From Nocardioides alcanivorans (GTDB lineage Bacteria; Actinomycetota; Actinomycetes; Propionibacteriales; Nocardioidaceae), in contig NZ_JAKGRW010000013.1 in NCBI RefSeq assembly GCF_021555175.1, forward strand, positions 1-64,000: DNA of 64,000 bases. Reading direction: 5' to 3'. Under the pieces are notes generated by a model. The model saw only the letters and a list, made by a program, of their open reading frames with translations. It was not told where the DNA came from and made no database searches. Positions 9,362 to 17,847 of the stretch are shown in pieces (within the stretch, counting starts at the first letter, position 1; each line of letters starts with the position of its first letter). The position numbers and the translations under genes are program-made.

Positions 9362-9852
9362 TCAGGAGAAGGCGGTGCCGGGCGAGTCGGCCGGTCGACC
9401 ACGACGGAGATCGGCGATGAGCCGGCGCATCCCGGTGGTGAGGTCGACGAGGTCGGCCTCGCTCCAGCCCGCGAGCGCCTCCCCGAGGAGGGCGGTGTTG
9501 GCCTCGTCGAAGCGGGCGAGTGCTTCACGGCCCGCGTCGGTGATCGAGACCAGGGTCGCCCGCTTGTCGTCCGGGTCCGGGTGCCGCTCGACCAGTCGGT
9601 TCTCGACCAGGGAGGTGAGCTGTCGAGACATCGGAGGACGTGCGATGCGCAGCTCGCGGGACAGGTCCGACATCCGGAGATCGCCCACCTTCGCGAGGTG
9701 TCCCAGGACCGCCACGGCGGTCAGCGGGAGTTCGATGCCGGTGGCCGCGGCGTGGACGGAGGAGAGCCCCTGCTGTTGGAGAAGCGCGCAACCACCCCGA
9801 TCGCGTCGTTGACGGCATCGCGGACGGTCGGATCGAGTCCTCGACGGTTCAC
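9362..9852 (-). CDS. MarR family transcriptional regulator (frameshifted as read)
   Basis: Winged-helix regulator of about 163 residues. The winged helix reads MSDLSRELRIARPPMSRQLTSL, then VERHPDPDDKRATLVSITDAG, the MarR wing. The first about 23 codons are in another frame (VNRRGLDPTVRDAVNDAIGV). One base missing near 9778-9784 joins the halves. The GTG at 9852 overlaps the stop of the upstream kinase gene as GTGA, which supports this start and co-transcription with the kinase and acyl-CoA dehydrogenase. It probably regulates that small fatty-acyl operon; the ligand is unknown. Confidence 0.8.
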
Positions 9853-10958
9853 GTCGTCCGACCCCGTCGGGTTCCGGCTTCGGCTGCCTCCGCGAGACTG
9901 CGCACCTGGGACTCCACGATCGATCGCCGGTCGACACCGGAACTCGTCTTCGCGGGAAGCCTGATGAGAGCCCCGGCGACGATGACCGCCAGGCGTGCCG
10001 TGGCCAGGGTGACGTACCAGCCGAGGTGCTCCAGGTCGGCACCCGTGCCGGCAGCCGCATAGGCCGCGGCGAGCTCGTCGGGCCCCGGCAGCGCGGGCAC
10101 CGTCGTGGGGTGGCAGAGCGCCGTCTCGGCTGCCGAGTCGATGATGCGTCCCGCCTCCGAGAAGTAGGCGCAGAGGATCCCGAGGTCTGCCAGCGGATCA
10201 CCCAGCGACGTGAGCTCCCAGTCGAGGACCGCCTGGACCACCGTGGGCCGGTCACGGTGGAACATGACGTTGGCGAACGCGTAGTCGCCGTGCACGATCC
10301 GTGGGGCCTGGGGTGGTGGCCTGTTCGTCACGAGCCAGTCGAAGGACCTGTCGAGGGCGGGCTCGTCCCCCAGGCCCGTGGCCTCTCGCGAACGCACCCA
10401 CTGGCCCTGCCAGCGCCGGAGCTGCCGGTCGGCGTACGGCTCCGGGCGTCGGAACTCGTCGAACCCGGCCGATCGTGACGGGTCGACGGCGTGCACCTGG
10501 GCCAGGCAGGTGGCCAGTGCCAGGCCGGCGCGGTGGACATCGCCGTCCGACATCGCCGTCAGGGTCGCGGGGGAGTGGGTGAAGCCGTCGAGCCGTTCCA
10601 TCAGGTAGAAGGGGGCGCCGATGACCTCCTCGTCCTCGCACGGCGCGACGACGGTGGGGAGCGCCAGGTCGCGTCCCTGTTCCTGGGCCGCGATCGTCAG
10701 CGCCTGCTGGATGCGATGTTCGCGCAGCATGTCGTGGGCATTGCCGACCCCGCCCCGCACCGGGGCTCGCCGCAGCACCCAGTCGGCGTCGCCGCTCTGG
10801 ACCCGGACGGTGAGGTTGGAGGAGCCGCCGGCGAGCCGGGTGAGCAGCAGGGCGGGGGCGTCGGGTGTCAGCAGGCCCTGGCCGGTCAGCCACGCTCTCA
10901 GCGGAGCTGCCGGGACGCCGTCGATCTCGGGGTGCCGGGTGGGATCGGTCGGGTTCAT
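9849..10958 (-). CDS. APH-fold phosphotransferase (ACAD10/11 kinase-like)
   Basis: Aminoglycoside-phosphotransferase-fold protein of 369 residues. It has a nucleotide-binding start LLTRLAGGSSNLTVRV and a conserved Lys-substituted strand. The catalytic loop is IVHGDYAFANVMF and the metal-binding segment VLDWELTSLGDPLADLG. In this subfamily (the kinase half of ACAD10/11) the partner is an acyl-CoA dehydrogenase, and exactly such a gene sits directly upstream with an ATGA overlap. The likely role is phosphorylation of a 4-hydroxyacyl-CoA before its catabolism, not antibiotic resistance. Family is firm, substrate inferred. Confidence 0.85.
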   Translation of the reverse strand: MNPTDPTRHPEIDGVPAAPLRAWLTGQGLLTPDAPALLLTRLAGGSSNLTVRVQSGDADWVLRRAPVRGGVGNAHDMLREHRIQQALTIAAQEQGRDLALPTVVAPCEDEEVIGAPFYLMERLDGFTHSPATLTAMSDGDVHRAGLALATCLAQVHAVDPSRSAGFDEFRRPEPYADRQLRRWQGQWVRSREATGLGDEPALDRSFDWLVTNRPPPQAPRIVHGDYAFANVMFHRDRPTVVQAVLDWELTSLGDPLADLGILCAYFSEAGRIIDSAAETALCHPTTVPALPGPDELAAAYAAAGTGADLEHLGWYVTLATARLAVIVAGALIRLPAKTSSGVDRRSIVESQVRSLAEAAEAGTRRGRTT

Positions 10959-12267
10959 GAACCCAGCTCCTGCGACGCGGCGTCGTGGCCGAGGAACGCG
11001 GCGTACTTCGTCTCAGCCCTGGCGAGCCGGGTCGGGACGTGCTCGGACGGGTGGCCCTCGACCGGCGCGTAGTGGCGGAGCACCGAGCGGGCGATGGTCT
11101 CGATGTGCACCTCGTCCGCGCCGTCCGAGATCCGGAAGTTGCGAGCGGTGCGATACATCTCCTCCAGGGGCAGGTCACTGGAATAACCGAGGGCGCCGTG
11201 CACCTGGATCGCCCGGTCGACGACGTCGTGCAGCACCTGGGCACCCCAGAGCTTGATCTCGGAGACCATCTGGCGAGCCGCCTTCGGTCCCTCGTTGTCC
11301 CACGTCCACGCCGTCCGCAAGGTCAGCAGGCGGAAGGCCTCGAGTTCGATGCTCGACCTGGCGATCATCTGCTGCACCAGCTGCCGATCGCCCAGGGGTG
11401 CGCCCTTCAACTCACGCGACACGGCGCGTTCGCACATCATGTCGAACGCGCGGCGGCACTGGCCCACCCAGCGCATCGCATGGTGGATGCGTCCTCCGTT
11501 GAGTCGACGCTGGGCGAGCAGGAATGCGTCGCCAGGGTCGCCGATCATGTTCGCCGCCGGCACCCGGCAGTCGACGAACCTCACCTCGGCGTGGCCGCCG
11601 TACCACCGGGGCGCCGCTGCCTCGTAGGGGTGGTGCATCGTCGGCACGTCACGCAGGATCTCCAGGCCGGGGGTGTCGCGCTCGACGACGAACATCGATG
11701 CCCTGCGGTGGCGCTCCGCGCCGGGATCGGTGACGGCGAAGACCAAGAGGAAGTCGGCGAAGCTCGCGTTGGAGGCGAACCATTTGTGACCGTTGATCAC
11801 CCAGTCGTCACCGGCGCGTACGGCGGCGGTGGTGATCGCCGTGGGATCCGAGCTTGCGACATGTGGTTCGGTCAGGGCGAAGCAGCTGGTGAGCCTGCCT
11901 TCGAGCAGCGGGTCCAGCCAGCGTTCGCGCTGCTCGGGGTGGCCCCGACCGCGAGCAACTCGCTGTTGCCGGAGTCGGGAGCCTGGTTGCCGAAGATCTC
12001 CGGTGCCGACATGGTGCGGCCGAGGATCTCGTGCATCAGGGCAAGGGGGAGCTGCCCCAGGCCTTGGCCGCCGAGGTCGGGATCGAGGTGTGCGGCCCAC
12101 AGGCCGCGTTCACGGACCCGCTGCTTGAGCGGAGCCGTCACCGCCAACCACTGGTGGCGTGACATCCGGTCGCGCACCAGGTCGAGCAGTTCGATCTCAT
12201 CGACCAGGGAGGCGATCCAGTCGAGGTCTTCCTGGAGTTCGGGCTCGGTTCTGAAATCCCACGTCAT
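10955..12267 (-). CDS. Acyl-CoA dehydrogenase (frameshifted as read)
   Basis: FAD-dependent acyl-CoA dehydrogenase, about 437 residues once corrected, of the ACAD10/11-like or FadE35/36-like group. The N-terminus (MTWDFRTEPELQEDLDW) and the rest lie in different frames. One C is missing from the run at 11936-11939 (plus-strand GGGG), and restoring it gives AVGATPEQRERWLDPLLEG. Core motifs: CFALTEPHVASSD (flavin and substrate loop), INGHKWFASNA, and IQVHGALGYSSDLPLEEMYRTARNFRISDGADEVH in the C-terminal domain. It starts at ATG 12267 and overlaps the kinase gene by ATGA. It oxidises a medium or branched acyl-CoA; the chain length is not readable. Confidence 0.88.
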
Positions 12268-12376
12268 GACCGCGATAATTGCTTACCTGGGTCAACCAAT
12301 GCCGATCTGCTCCCGTTGGGTGCGACCGGCTGCGCGGCGAGCGCGCCCCGAGGCGGTGGTGGGCCATGATGGGGTC

Positions 12377-13446
12377 ATGACGTTGACGATCGAGGAGTGC
12401 CGGCAGGCGCCGAAGGTGTTGCTTCACGACCACCTCGACGGGGGCTGCGACCTGGGACGATCGCCGAGCTCGCTCTCGAGCACCGCCACACGCTCCCGGT
12501 CGACGACCCGGTTGAACTCGGCCGTTGGTTCACCGCGGCAGCCGACTCAGGCTCGCTCGAGCGCTATCTCGAGACCTTCCAGCACACCGTCGGTGTCATG
12601 CAGACTGCCTCGGCGCTCACGCGAGTCGCGCGGGAGTGCGTGGAGGATCTGGTCGCGGACGGCGTCGTGTACGCCGAGATCCGGTATGCGCCCGAACAGC
12701 ATGTCGAGCGTGGCCTCACCCTGGACGAGGTCGTGGCCGCTGTGCAGCAGGGCTTCGATGAGGGAGTGGCCGCTTCGGGCGACCGGATCGTGGTGCGGCA
12801 ACTGCTCACGGCGATGCGCCACCAGGCCCGATCGCGGGAGATCGCGGAACTTGCGGTGGCCTGGCGGGATCGTGGTGTTGCCGGCTTCGACATCGCCGGC
12901 GCGGAGGCCGGGTTCCCTCCGACCCGGCACCTGGACGCGTTCGAGTACCTCCAGCGCGAGAACGCACACTTCACCATCCATGCCGGCGAGGCGTTCGGGC
13001 TGCCGTCGATCTGGCAGGCACTCCAGTGGTGTGGTGCCGACCGGCTGGGTCATGGCGTACGCATCGTCGATGACGTCACCGTCACCGACTCGGGGCAGGC
13101 GCAGCTCGGCCTGTTGGCCGCCTACGTCCGCGACAAGCGGATCCCGCTCGAACTGTGCCCCGCCTCCAACGTGCAGACCGGTGCCGCTGCCTCGATCGCG
13201 GAGCACCCGATCGGGCTGCTCACCGACCTGCGCTTCCGGGTCACCGTCAACACCGACAACCGACTGATGAGCGGCACCTCGATGAGCAAGGAGATGCATG
13301 CGCTTTCCGAGGCCTTCGGCTACGGGTTCAGCGAGTTGCGGTGGTTCACCATCAACGCCATGAAGTCGGCGTTCCTGCCGTTCGACGAGCGGTTGAAGCT
13401 GATCGAAGAGGTCATCAAGCCCGGCTACGCCTCGCTCACTTCCTGA
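12377..13446 (+). CDS. add: Adenosine deaminase (frameshifted as read)
   Basis: Zinc hydrolase converting adenosine or deoxyadenosine to inosine or deoxyinosine, about 356 residues. The N-terminus LLHDHLDGG supplies the HxH metal ligands. Adding one G to 12440-12444 continues it as [29 protein letters not shown] (third His and catalytic Glu), [11 protein letters not shown] and [15 protein letters not shown] (metal Asp region) follow. ATG 12377 has a CATGAT hexamer 6 nt upstream and no Shine-Dalgarno, so it may be leaderless. The product inosine can be split by the purine nucleoside phosphorylase at 35868. The gene converges with and overlaps the uridine-kinase-like gene by 11 bp. Confidence 0.93.
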
Positions 13447-14035
13447 GGATCTCCCGGATCTGGATGTTCGCCTGGTCCGGGGTGACCGGGGCGCAGCCCT
13501 TCACGACGGCGTCGGCGACGACGGAGCGCTGGGCACGCATCAGCGCCAGACCACGACGTATCAGCACCAGCGGCGGTTTGCGGTGCTCGCGCAGGTCACG
13601 GGTCAGTCGCCGCCAGAAGGTCACCAGTGGCTGCTGGCGCACGCAGAAGGCAGCAGCCAGCAGGCCGCGCTCTCGGCAGGCCGCCACGACGTCCTGGGCG
13701 AAGATGCCCTCGGCGAGGAACAGCGCATGGCCGGCGAGATCGAGCGTCTGCTCGCCACACCGCCCGCTGCGGGAGATGTCGTAGACCGGTGTCGCCGCCG
13801 TACCGTCGCTGCAGAGCTTCTCGATCGTGGCGATGGCGTCGGCGGGCAGCCAGGAGTCGGGATGATCCCAGTCCACGAGTCCGGTGTTGGCGCCCTCGAG
13901 GATCCGCGGGAGGGAGGGATCGCCCTCGTCCTTGTAGAAGTCGTCGAGCCGCAGCACGGGGAGTCCGGTACGCTCTGCCAGCCGGGACTTACCGGCACCT
14001 GATGGTCCGGCGAGGACGATCACCTGGGCGCGCAC
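13436..14035 (-). CDS. Uridine kinase-like P-loop kinase
   Basis: Small NTPase/kinase of 199 residues with Walker [14 protein letters not shown] near the N-terminus and the acceptor-binding [16 protein letters not shown]. It also has DWDHPDSW and YDISRSGR, resembling the uridine kinase / phosphoribulokinase superfamily. It would phosphorylate uridine or cytidine to the monophosphate, complementing the catabolic nucleoside genes with a salvage route. It starts at GTG 14035. Length and motif order fit actinobacterial uridine-kinase-like proteins; exact substrate is unproven. Confidence 0.82.
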   Translation of the reverse strand: MRAQVIVLAGPSGAGKSRLAERTGLPVLRLDDFYKDEGDPSLPRILEGANTGLVDWDHPDSWLPADAIATIEKLCSDGTAATPVYDISRSGRCGEQTLDLAGHALFLAEGIFAQDVVAACRERGLLAAAFCVRQQPLVTFWRRLTRDLREHRKPPLVLIRRGLALMRAQRSVVADAVVKGCAPVTPDQANIQIREILRK

Positions 14036-14099
14036 CGGAGGATTCTAAGCCTAGATCCGTAAGTTGTTGGGTGGCTCGGGAGGGTCGGGCAGGTGTGTC

Positions 14100-14118
14100 G
14101 AGACGTGAGTGTCGTCTC
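14100..14118. promoter_or_regulatory. Inverted repeat upstream of the sigma factor gene
   Basis: GAGACG (14100-14105) and CGTCTC (14113-14118) form perfect 6-bp arms around 7 nt in the 270-bp gap between the kinase and the ECF sigma gene. It could be an operator or a short RNA hairpin. No confident promoter hexamers are seen nearby. Confidence 0.3.
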
Positions 14119-14305
14119 AGAGTGGCCGAATCGTAGTTCTGCAGGCAACGATTCTGCGGCCACGAGAACCCACGACGGTTGATAGCACATGCTGCACCAT
14201 TGGGCACGTGGTCTTACCATCGTGTCTGACAACCGTGCGGGCAACTCAGCCCAGAAAGTTCAACGCGGCTGTTACGAATTGGTCCTCGATCTGCGTCTCT
14301 TCTAC

Positions 14306-14839
14306 ATGGCCGCAAACCCAAGACTTGCCGTGTCGGTGAGCCCATCATCGAGCAGCCGACTCGACATCTCCGTATTCGTCGCGGACAACCGCGATCACTG
14401 GGTCGCTTACGCCTATGTCCTGACAGGCAGCGCAGAAGCAGCGCAGGATGCGGTCCATGATGTGATCGAGCGGCTCCTGAAGAAGGACATGACGGAAGTC
14501 TTGGATCACGACGCATACGCACGTCGAGCGGTGGCCAATGCCTGCTCAGATAGCGGGCGGCGGCGGAGACGAGACCGGCGCCGGGACGAGCAGCTCCGCG
14601 CTGAGTGGCATCGGCGACATGCGACTCAAACGGACACCTTCGGAAAGGTGGAGGTTCTCTCGGCGCTCGCTGCCTTGCCGCACCGCCAGCGTGCGGTCGT
14701 GGTCCTCAGCTACTACCTGGACCTTGATGACGTCGACATCGCCGACGTGGTGGGGCTCGCGCCCAACAGCGTACGTGTGGTCCGCAGCCGTGCACTGCGC
14801 AAACTCCGGAAGATCCTCGGCACAGGAGGTTGTCAATGA
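14306..14839 (+). CDS. ECF-type RNA polymerase sigma factor (SigE-like)
   Basis: Alternative sigma factor of about 177 residues. Region 2 is visible as the helix from WVAYAYVLTGSAEAAQDAVH to the conserved QDAVHDV. An Arg-rich linker (RRRRRDRRRDEQ) follows, and region 4 comprises LPHRQRAVVVLSYYLDLDD and the helix-turn-helix ADVVGLAPNSVRVVRSRAL. The start is uncertain: ATG 14306 fits typical N-termini of the family, but no clear ribosome-binding site is seen and an upstream ATG at 14189 keeps the frame. The stop overlaps the next ATG (ATGA), so it is coupled to a single-pass membrane protein that is probably its anti-sigma partner. GC and codon use are somewhat lower than in neighbours. Confidence 0.85.
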   Translation: MAANPRLAVSVSPSSSSRLDISVFVADNRDHWVAYAYVLTGSAEAAQDAVHDVIERLLKKDMTEVLDHDAYARRAVANACSDSGRRRRRDRRRDEQLRAEWHRRHATQTDTFGKVEVLSALAALPHRQRAVVVLSYYLDLDDVDIADVVGLAPNSVRVVRSRALRKLRKILGTGGCQ

Positions 14840-15597
14840 GTGAGAAGAGAACCATCGATGACGACCTGGAGACACGTCTCCGAGGAGCCCTCCATGAGAT
14901 TGGCGACGACGCTCTTCAAGACCTGAGCGTGAACGCACCCCCGCAAGACCTCGGAGGGCCTCGGAGGCAGCGACGCCGCTCCACGGCTCCGCTGCTGGTG
15001 ACAGCAGCGGTCGTGGCGGTCATCGGCGCGGCAGCAGTGGCGCCGCGGCCGTTCGGCGCGCAGAACGATCGGCAAGCTGTCGGCGAAGGCACGTTCACCT
15101 CGTCCAATGAGAAGTCGCCACCGCTTGGTCGACCAGACATACGAAGCGCGGTCGACAGGGTCAGCGCACGAGCGTCTGGCTTTTGGCGAGAACCTGGCTA
15201 TGGAAAGGTCACGGTCGACTATGAAGCTGCGGCCGTCCGGGTGTTCTGGCGCGGTAGCCCGCCGCCCGACATCGAGAGGTTGCGTGGCATGACGATCGAC
15301 GGCGTCGCGGTCGACATCATCGACGTCCCCTACAGCGACTCGGACATGGCCGTAGCCGCGCGGCAGGTTCTCAATCACCATGGATCCTTGACGGGCGCCG
15401 TCAGGGTTTCGCACACGTTCCCATCCAAGGATTTTTCCGCGCTCGTCGTAGTCGTCGTGAAGACAGGCAACACTCTCGACGCTGCTGTTCTGGAGGAGCT
15501 GCTCGCCGAGGTTGCAGGCATACCGGTCGTCGTCAAGTTCACCAAGGACGAATTCGTCGACGGGTCGTGGCCCTTTCAGAGTAGCGGGCGCGGGTAA
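14836..15597 (+). CDS. Single-pass membrane protein with protease-propeptide-like ectodomain (candidate anti-sigma factor)
   Basis: 253 residues from ATG 14836 (AGGAGG six nt upstream). The N-terminal cytoplasmic part (1-50) is acidic then Arg-rich, a transmembrane helix spans about 51-70, and a linker leads to an external domain (about 110-241). The position after an ECF sigma gene with an ATGA overlap and this topology fit an anti-sigma factor, though no classical ZAS zinc motif is present. The external domain is clearly homologous to the pro-region of the convergent secreted protease: over residues 116-146 I count 19 of 31 identical positions, including GYGKV, VRVFWRG against VRIYWRG, and PP.DI. 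Inferred role: sensing the protease or its processing and releasing the sigma factor. Confidence 0.75.
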   Translation: MSEKRTIDDDLETRLRGALHEIGDDALQDLSVNAPPQDLGGPRRQRRRSTAPLLVTAAVVAVIGAAAVAPRPFGAQNDRQAVGEGTFTSSNEKSPPLGRPDIRSAVDRVSARASGFWREPGYGKVTVDYEAAAVRVFWRGSPPPDIERLRGMTIDGVAVDIIDVPYSDSDMAVAARQVLNHHGSLTGAVRVSHTFPSKDFSALVVVVVKTGNTLDAAVLEELLAEVAGIPVVVKFTKDEFVDGSWPFQSSGRG

Positions 15598-15635
15598 GAA
15601 GCGTGTCACCCGCAGAGGGGTTCCGCGCAGAACGT

Positions 15636-15678
15636 CGCATGAGGGTGGTTCTCCCCGCTGGGAAACCACCCTCATGCG
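15636..15678. terminator. Bidirectional terminator between the anti-sigma and protease genes
   Basis: Perfect 15-bp stem: 15636-15650 pairs with 15664-15678 around a 13-nt loop. It sits between the stops of two convergent genes (15597 and 15734), so it can end both transcripts. Confidence 0.8.
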
Positions 15679-15733
15679 CTGCAACGTTGGCCTGCCTCGG
15701 TGGTGAGGTGCATTGGCCATCCAGACGGACGGT

Positions 15734-16939
15734 TTAGTGTTCAACACTGATGCCAAACCTGTTCTCGATCTTGTGGATGCCGATCGAGAAGACCTTGTTG
15801 TAGCAGGTGGTCGGGGCTGCGGTAGATCCGCAGATGACCGGCTTGTTCCCTTGCGAGATGACACCCCGCGCTCCGACCTTGCCATCACTTCGCTTGATGT
15901 AGACCGGGCCACCGCTGTCTGCACCCGAAATGGCCACACCGCCACTGGCGTTCATTGAAATGAAGCCTTGGCAGTCGACCGTCCCTCCCACGCACTTCTT
16001 CCACACCCCGGTCTTCTTGATGAGGAGGTTGCAGTGTTCCCCGCTCATGGCGCCGGATGTGCACACGCGCTGCCCTTCAGCAGGTGCGGCGGATCCGCCA
16101 ACCCAGCTCTGGTACCGACTGTGGCCGGTACCTGCGTTCCACGGGCCGCCGAATACCTTGCCGATGGTTCCGGTGTCGGGGTCGATGAGCAGGGCGTCAT
16201 AGGCGGGCGCCCGACGGGAGACCGTTCCGATGCGTTCACCGGCGCCGTCGCGGACCACGCCTCCGGTGCCGGTGGCGCAGTGGGCCGCGCTGATGAGCCT
16301 GCCGGCGCCGCTGGGGGTGACTGCGGTGAAGGCCGAGCTGCAACCGTTCCCTGCGAAGTTGAGGATTGATCCGCCTTGCCAAGGCGCCGAGTCGTTCCAT
16401 CGGGTGGCGTCTTCCCACGGAGTGTCTTTGATGATCGTGACTGGCACTTCACTCCGGGCAGCGATCTCGGAGATCGCTCGCGCCCGCTCGGTCGCGGTGG
16501 CGGTCTCGTCCACGGCGACGACGAGACCTGACAGATCGTCGTTCGGATGGATGTATACGATCGTTCGGTTGTCCGCCAGGAGCTTGCGACTGACGACAGA
16601 CAAGTCCTCGTCGCTGTGGGGGCTGGGGACGACGTCCACGGTGACGCCGTCGGTGATCTCGCCGTCCCGTGCTGCGATGTCCCGGGGAGGCCGACCCCTC
16701 CAGTAGATCCGGACTCTCGCTTTGGTTTTGTCGACGACGACCTTCCCGTATCCGTCCTCCTTCCAGTGACGGGTTGCCCACTCACTCACGTCGGTCGAGG
16801 CGTCGATCGCTTGCGTGGAGATGTCGGTCTCTGGTGGTTTTCCGCCCGGCTCGGCGTGGGATGCCCATGGCACGCTCGCGCCCAGCGCGCTGATCCCGAC
16901 AAGCGACGCTGTCAATAGTGCTGGTCTTCGTATCGTCAT
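15734..16939 (-). CDS. Secreted trypsin-like serine protease with N-terminal pro-region
   Basis: S1-family (chymotrypsin-fold) serine protease, 401 residues from ATG 16939; a TTG two codons upstream is possible. A Sec signal peptide spans about 1-30, ending near SHAEP. The pro-region (about 52-172) contains HWKEDGYGKVVVDK and RIYWRGRPP. The catalytic triad is visible: His220 in ISAAHC, Asp248 in APAYDALLID and Ser342 in GADSGGPVY. Several Cys (200, 221, 293, 303, 316, 323) could form disulfides. The pro-region matches the ectodomain of the membrane protein encoded convergently next to it. A sigma70-like promoter is found upstream, so expression may not depend only on the neighbouring ECF factor. 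The native substrate is unknown. Confidence 0.9.
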   Translation of the reverse strand: MTIRRPALLTASLVGISALGASVPWASHAEPGGKPPETDISTQAIDASTDVSEWATRHWKEDGYGKVVVDKTKARVRIYWRGRPPRDIAARDGEITDGVTVDVVPSPHSDEDLSVVSRKLLADNRTIVYIHPNDDLSGLVVAVDETATATERARAISEIAARSEVPVTIIKDTPWEDATRWNDSAPWQGGSILNFAGNGCSSAFTAVTPSGAGRLISAAHCATGTGGVVRDGAGERIGTVSRRAPAYDALLIDPDTGTIGKVFGGPWNAGTGHSRYQSWVGGSAAPAEGQRVCTSGAMSGEHCNLLIKKTGVWKKCVGGTVDCQGFISMNASGGVAISGADSGGPVYIKRSDGKVGARGVISQGNKPVICGSTAAPTTCYNKVFSIGIHKIENRFGISVEH

Positions 16940-17261
16940 TCTCAAATCTCTCGCTGAGTTCGTTCCAGGGGCCCTTCGTCCTTTTGCGCCAGAACCTAAG
17001 GTGGACCAACGAAGCCAGCCAACGGGTTTGGGCCCAGCTGCTCCACTTATGCGCAGAAGTTGTCACCAGCGTGCTAAGAATCCGGTCATCGGCGAGATAT
17101 CGCCGCTGACACCGACAAGACCTCACGTAGTTTGTGCTCGAGGGCACGGGCCACTTGGCTAAGAGGTTCTGAGGACTGGGCGGAATCCGCCCGAGCACGC
17201 CCTCGGCACGTCCACTTCCGCAGAATGTCGTGCTTCCTGCAAGGCCTTCCATGGCTTGGAG
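16940..17261 (-). promoter_or_regulatory. 322-bp intergenic region with candidate protease promoter
   Basis: On the minus strand TTGGCT (17021-17016), a 17-nt spacer and TAGGTT (16998-16993) resemble a sigma70-type promoter and would give a leader of about 47 nt to ATG 16939. A short hairpin, GGGCGG at 17178-17183 with CCGCCC at 17187-17192, may end the upstream C39-like gene. Nothing else is recognisable; base composition is lower in GC than the flanking genes. Confidence 0.45.
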
Positions 17262-17828
17262 CTAATCTGCTGCTGTCTCGCTCGAGCAGTTGGTCGAGTC
17301 ACCTGCGTCTGTCTCGATCCAGGCCCACGGATGTCCCCAGCGTCGCAATGCGAGCTTGGGCCTCGCGAAGGCGGTCGAGTCCAGGAGGACGACGTCACCG
17401 TGCGCCGGGTCGTAGGTGTGCAGCTCGGGGTCGATCACCAAGAGCACGTGACGGGGAAGCCAGCGACTGCCGACATACACGGCCACAGGGCCGGACGTGA
17501 GGGCTGCCCTCACGTCGGCCAAGGCCCGGGCACGTCGCCACGGCGGGATCCACCGGACTCGGTGGCGGCAGCCGCCGGCGATGCCGAGGGCGCGGGCCAA
17601 CGCCCAGGGCGGAGTACCCAGGAACCGGGGCCATGGCAGCTGCAGGCGTCCGTCGCTTCCGCGCAGTCGCAGGAGACGGCGGTGCGTGGTGAGAACTTCG
17701 TCGCCGAACCGCCCAGCGGTCTCCTCGGCGTACGCCCCATCGTGGAGCATCCGATACACCACCACGACCGCTGCGCCGCAGCTGAACTGATCGGGCTGAC
17801 GCAGCGGGCCGTCGGGCAAAGACCTCAC
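17262..17828 (-). CDS. Peptidase C39-like protein of unknown role
   Basis: 188 residues starting at GTG 17828. The arrangement RQPDQFSCGAAVVVV (Gln plus Cys nucleophile), RHVLLVIDPEL (His) and TYDPAHGDVV (Asp) matches the papain-like C39-like peptidase fold. There is no signal peptide, transporter domain or neighbouring double-glycine substrate, so it is not a bacteriocin exporter. It lies 19 nt after the short aldehyde-dehydrogenase-like gene and may be the distal gene of the deoC operon. Specific function unknown; the catalytic assignment rests on motif spacing only. Confidence 0.55.
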   Translation of the reverse strand: MRSLPDGPLRQPDQFSCGAAVVVVYRMLHDGAYAEETAGRFGDEVLTTHRRLLRLRGSDGRLQLPWPRFLGTPPWALARALGIAGGCRHRVRWIPPWRRARALADVRAALTSGPVAVYVGSRWLPRHVLLVIDPELHTYDPAHGDVVLLDSTAFARPKLALRRWGHPWAWIETDAGDSTNCSSETAAD

Positions 17829-17847
17829 GGGCGGCGCGGTTCGGAGC

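Noticed and set aside
9849..10958. Aminoglycoside resistance gene
   Set aside because: The APH fold is present, but coupling to an acyl-CoA dehydrogenase and the ACAD10/11-like motifs indicate an acyl-CoA pathway kinase.
12280..12300. A fifth GTTAC-type element upstream of the acyl-CoA dehydrogenase
   Set aside because: GTTGA and GTAAG are spaced by 5 instead of 6 bases and both arms are mismatched; too weak to include.
12440..12444. Programmed ribosomal frameshifting
   Set aside because: The breaks are at many unrelated genes, mostly at simple G/C runs, with no slippery heptamer or downstream structure; sequence error is simpler.
10985..13267. 760-residue plus-strand open frame
   Set aside because: Antisense to the acyl-CoA dehydrogenase and off-frame to adenosine deaminase; no domain is recognisable. 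Only its segment from 12377 carries the true add N-terminus.
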